Source: Erysipelotrichaceae bacterium
Lineage (GTDB): Bacteria; Bacillota_I; Bacilli_A; Erysipelotrichales; Erysipelotrichaceae
Assembly: GCA_027449005.1 (NCBI GenBank)
Contig: DAIDML010000089.1
Location: forward strand, 1 to 8,436
Reading direction: 5' to 3'
Length of the DNA stretch: 8,436 bases
Shown piece after piece: positions 6,967 through 8,436 of the stretch; within the stretch, counting starts at the first letter, position 1, and every line of letters starts with the position of its first letter. Position numbers and translations under genes: made by a program. The notes beneath the pieces are model-generated. The model worked only from the letters and a program-made list of their open reading frames with translations. It searched no databases and was not told where the DNA came from.

Positions 6967-8311
6967 AATACGTTCTTTCAATCACCCAACGATCATACGC
7001 TTTCAGAATCGCTTCTTGAGCTTGAGCAGGTGTAAGGGTTTGAGTTTGTAGTTCTTTAAAGATTGGAAGCAGTTCCCCTTGAGTGTAGAAATCAAATCCT
7101 AACACCGAAGGAAAATGGGGTAACGCAAACAGAGGTGGAGACAACGTAAATTGAGCCGCAAGAATCTTTTGTTTCTGAAGCTCACTTACTTTAAATTCAT
7201 TCACGCGACTTGGATCAATCATGACCGCTTCTCGATCTTCAAGAAGTAAAAGTTGAGTGAAGTTATAACTGGTGAGTTCTTGCATGACCAACTGCCTTAA
7301 AGCAGGTGAAGCTGTTGATTTAAACACCCACCCTTTCACTTGCGCTAAGGTATAAGGTTGTCTTCCATCCATGGTTGGCATGGGTGTTACCACATAGTTT
7401 TGACGTGTCACACTTGAAATGGCTTCAAGATTAAGGAATGGCACTTTAATCGCAAAAGGAGCTGTTCCACTCACCAACTCACTCTCATAACGCCACTGTG
7501 TTTGATTTTGACCTGTTAAATCCCATTCATAGGACAGCAGTGGTTCAAAGAGCTCAAGCGCTTCTTTAAACAAAGGTGCATCCAGTCCATGATCATAGGC
7601 ATCATTGGTTGGGTACATGTTCCAACCATTGGGAGTAAGAAAGGAATACAGTGACCATGGTTCCACCAAGGTCAGTGGGAATAAAGAAGTTAATCGACGA
7701 GCTCCCACCATGGGTCTATTAGCTCTTAATCGATCCCCTTCACTCATGATTTCTTCAAAGGAATTGAGCGCATTTAATCGACCATGTTCATCCACATCAG
7801 TGATGTCATACCCTAAACGACTTAACAAGGTCGTATTCATCACAAAGAATGGACCATCAATGGTGGCAGGAATGAAGGCAACTCCATCATAATTGATTTC
7901 ATCCAAATGCTTGGAAGCATAATCAATGAAATAGGGATTCACTTCTTCTTGATCAAAACGATGCAAGTAAGGATATAAACTGCCTGCTGCTTGTTTGTCC
8001 ACTAGCGCAATATCAATGGGTGAATTCATGAAGGTAAAAGCTGACGTGCTTTCTCTCACAATGATGGACACAGTACCTGTGGTGTTTTCCAACACAGGTT
8101 GTAGCACTGAAGATAAATAGTCTTTTTGATTTTGAGTTTCAACCGCAATCACTAAGGATTGTTCATTATAATTGATGGTTTCATCTTCATTGAAACAAAT
8201 GGTTTCCAATGGATTACAAATAAGTGGTGATGTTTTAAAACGTGAAAAAATCAACGCCATGACGCTGACAACTGAAAGAATGAGGAGTGCAATCAATATT
8301 CTTTTTTTCAT
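6944..8311 (-). CDS. Extracellular solute-binding protein, MalE-like (family 1), membrane-anchored
   Basis: This 455-residue protein has a basic, hydrophobic N-terminus (KKRILIALLILSVVSVMALIF), which is a signal or anchor segment. No usable lipobox is seen: the nearest cysteine is preceded by PLI, so it may stay as an uncleaved N-terminal anchor. The mature part resembles maltose/maltodextrin-type binding proteins: DGVAFIPATIDGPFFVMN (about 142-159), a later GTAPFAIKVPF segment (282-292), PMPTMDGRQPY (310-320), and a helical C-terminus with TPAQAQEAILKAYDRW (427-442). It should bind a solute, possibly an oligosaccharide, outside the membrane. No ABC permease or ATPase genes follow; an MFS transporter gene overlaps it by 23 nt instead. 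The ATG at 8311 is preferred over the GTG at 8314. No good Shine-Dalgarno exists, and the promoter -10 lies 8 nt or less away. Sugar specificity is inference. Confidence 0.8.
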   Translation of the reverse strand: MKKRILIALLILSVVSVMALIFSRFKTSPLICNPLETICFNEDETINYNEQSLVIAVETQNQKDYLSSVLQPVLENTTGTVSIIVRESTSAFTFMNSPIDIALVDKQAAGSLYPYLHRFDQEEVNPYFIDYASKHLDEINYDGVAFIPATIDGPFFVMNTTLLSRLGYDITDVDEHGRLNALNSFEEIMSEGDRLRANRPMVGARRLTSLFPLTLVEPWSLYSFLTPNGWNMYPTNDAYDHGLDAPLFKEALELFEPLLSYEWDLTGQNQTQWRYESELVSGTAPFAIKVPFLNLEAISSVTRQNYVVTPMPTMDGRQPYTLAQVKGWVFKSTASPALRQLVMQELTSYNFTQLLLLEDREAVMIDPSRVNEFKVSELQKQKILAAQFTLSPPLFALPHFPSVLGFDFYTQGELLPIFKELQTQTLTPAQAQEAILKAYDRWVIERTYYETQPNP

Positions 8312-8319
8312 CACTCACT

Positions 8320-8348
8320 ATAATATAGGTTTATGGTGATACTTTCAA
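8320..8348 (-). promoter_or_regulatory. Sigma-A-type promoter of the solute-binding protein operon
   Basis: On the minus strand TTGAAA (8348-8343) and TATTAT (8325-8320) are separated by exactly 17 nt, each five of six to consensus. The predicted start of transcription (about 8313-8315) coincides with the GTG/ATG start of the gene, so the mRNA would have almost no leader. This probably drives the solute-binding protein, MFS, ung, folC and folT genes. Confidence 0.65.
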
Positions 8349-8359
8349 ATATAAGTTGG

Positions 8360-8377
8360 TGTGAAGTGATGTGAAGT
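8360..8377 (+). repeat. Tandem TGTGAAGT repeat, 10-bp period
   Basis: TGTGAAGT occurs at 8360-8367 and again at 8370-8377, one helical turn apart. The second copy forms part of the palindrome at 8367-8384. Same-face spacing would suit protein binding, but the repeat is short. Confidence 0.5.
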
Positions 8378-8384
8378 CACATCA
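8367..8384. promoter_or_regulatory. 18-bp inverted repeat, candidate operator
   Basis: TGATGTGAAGTCACATCA has perfect 8-bp arms (8367-8374 and 8377-8384) around the 2-bp centre AG. It lies centred about 62 bp upstream of the predicted start of the solute-binding protein transcript. That position suits an activator upstream of the -35, or an operator shared with a divergent gene. The short loop and lack of a T-run argue against a terminator. I cannot assign it to a known regulator; it is not a CcpA cre site, and its spacing does not fit a CRP or Rex site. Confidence 0.55.
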
Positions 8385-8411
8385 ATTGGACAGAAAAGAC
8401 CTCTCATTCAG

Positions 8412-8420
8412 TGGTATACT
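8412..8420 (+). promoter_or_regulatory. Possible divergent plus-strand extended -10
   Basis: TGGTATACT matches TGn plus a -10 hexamer (TATACT) on the plus strand. AAGGA (8426-8430) follows near the window edge, which could be a ribosome binding site for a gene starting at or beyond 8435. No good -35 is seen at 16-18 nt. The gene itself is outside the window, so this is tentative. Confidence 0.3.
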
Positions 8421-8436
8421 TAGACAAGGACGGTAT

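Noticed and set aside
6050..7051. Plus-strand open frames opposite the MFS gene (6050-6250, 6251-6445, 6788-7051)
   Set aside because: They are antisense shadows of a continuous 403-residue transporter with no recognisable features of their own.
7605..7892. Plus-strand open frame of 95 codons
   Set aside because: It is antisense to the well-conserved middle of the solute-binding protein and has no supporting signal.
8367..8384. Palindrome as a rho-independent terminator
   Set aside because: The two-base loop is too small for a stable hairpin and there is no T-run on either side. An operator is more likely.
1..8436. Mobile elements, CRISPR array, tRNA, rRNA or toxin-antitoxin genes
   Set aside because: I saw no transposase, integrase, spaced repeats, terminal inverted repeats or cloverleaf-like sequence. 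The intergenic space is about 115 bp at 2909-3023 and about 125 bp at the right edge.

Overview
The window is about 8.4 kb of densely packed, low-to-moderate GC DNA (roughly 40% by eye) with every recognisable gene on the minus strand. It reads as a chromosomal segment of a low-GC Gram-positive bacterium (Bacillota). The evidence is the glgC-glgD pair, an ECF-type folate S component next to folC, and classic AAGGAGG-type ribosome binding sites. TGA serves as a stop codon (ung and folC), so this is not a Mycoplasma-type genetic code. An Erysipelotrichia-like or related lineage is possible, but I cannot place it more finely.

Transcription runs from right to left. The first unit (8311 to 3024) is a MalE-like, membrane-anchored solute-binding protein, then an MFS transporter, ung (uracil-DNA glycosylase), folC (folylpolyglutamate/dihydrofolate synthase) and folT (folate ECF S component). 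Neighbouring genes overlap by 23, 4 and 14 nt, or are 7 nt apart (MFS to ung). The unit ends in a strong hairpin plus T7 terminator that begins inside the folT stop codon. A good sigma-A-like promoter (TTGAAA-17-TATTAT) lies directly against the start of the first gene. An 18-bp palindrome, TGATGTGAAGTCACATCA, lies just upstream of it. A second perfect TATAAT sits 6 nt before the ung ATG.

The second unit (2908 to beyond position 1) is glgC-glgD-glgA, with its own extended -10 promoter. It makes ADP-glucose and polymerises it into glycogen. GlgC carries the catalytic residues and GlgD is the degenerate partner subunit. GlgA is cut by the left edge of the window.

The solute-binding protein resembles maltodextrin binders, so the region links possible alpha-glucan handling, glycogen synthesis and a folate/uracil-repair cluster. 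The link between sugar binding and glycogen is inference. Most of the window is conserved housekeeping. The least ordinary parts are the solute-binding protein/MFS pair with no ABC permease in sight, the start-codon-proximal promoters, the unexplained palindrome, and a FolT protein longer than usual.
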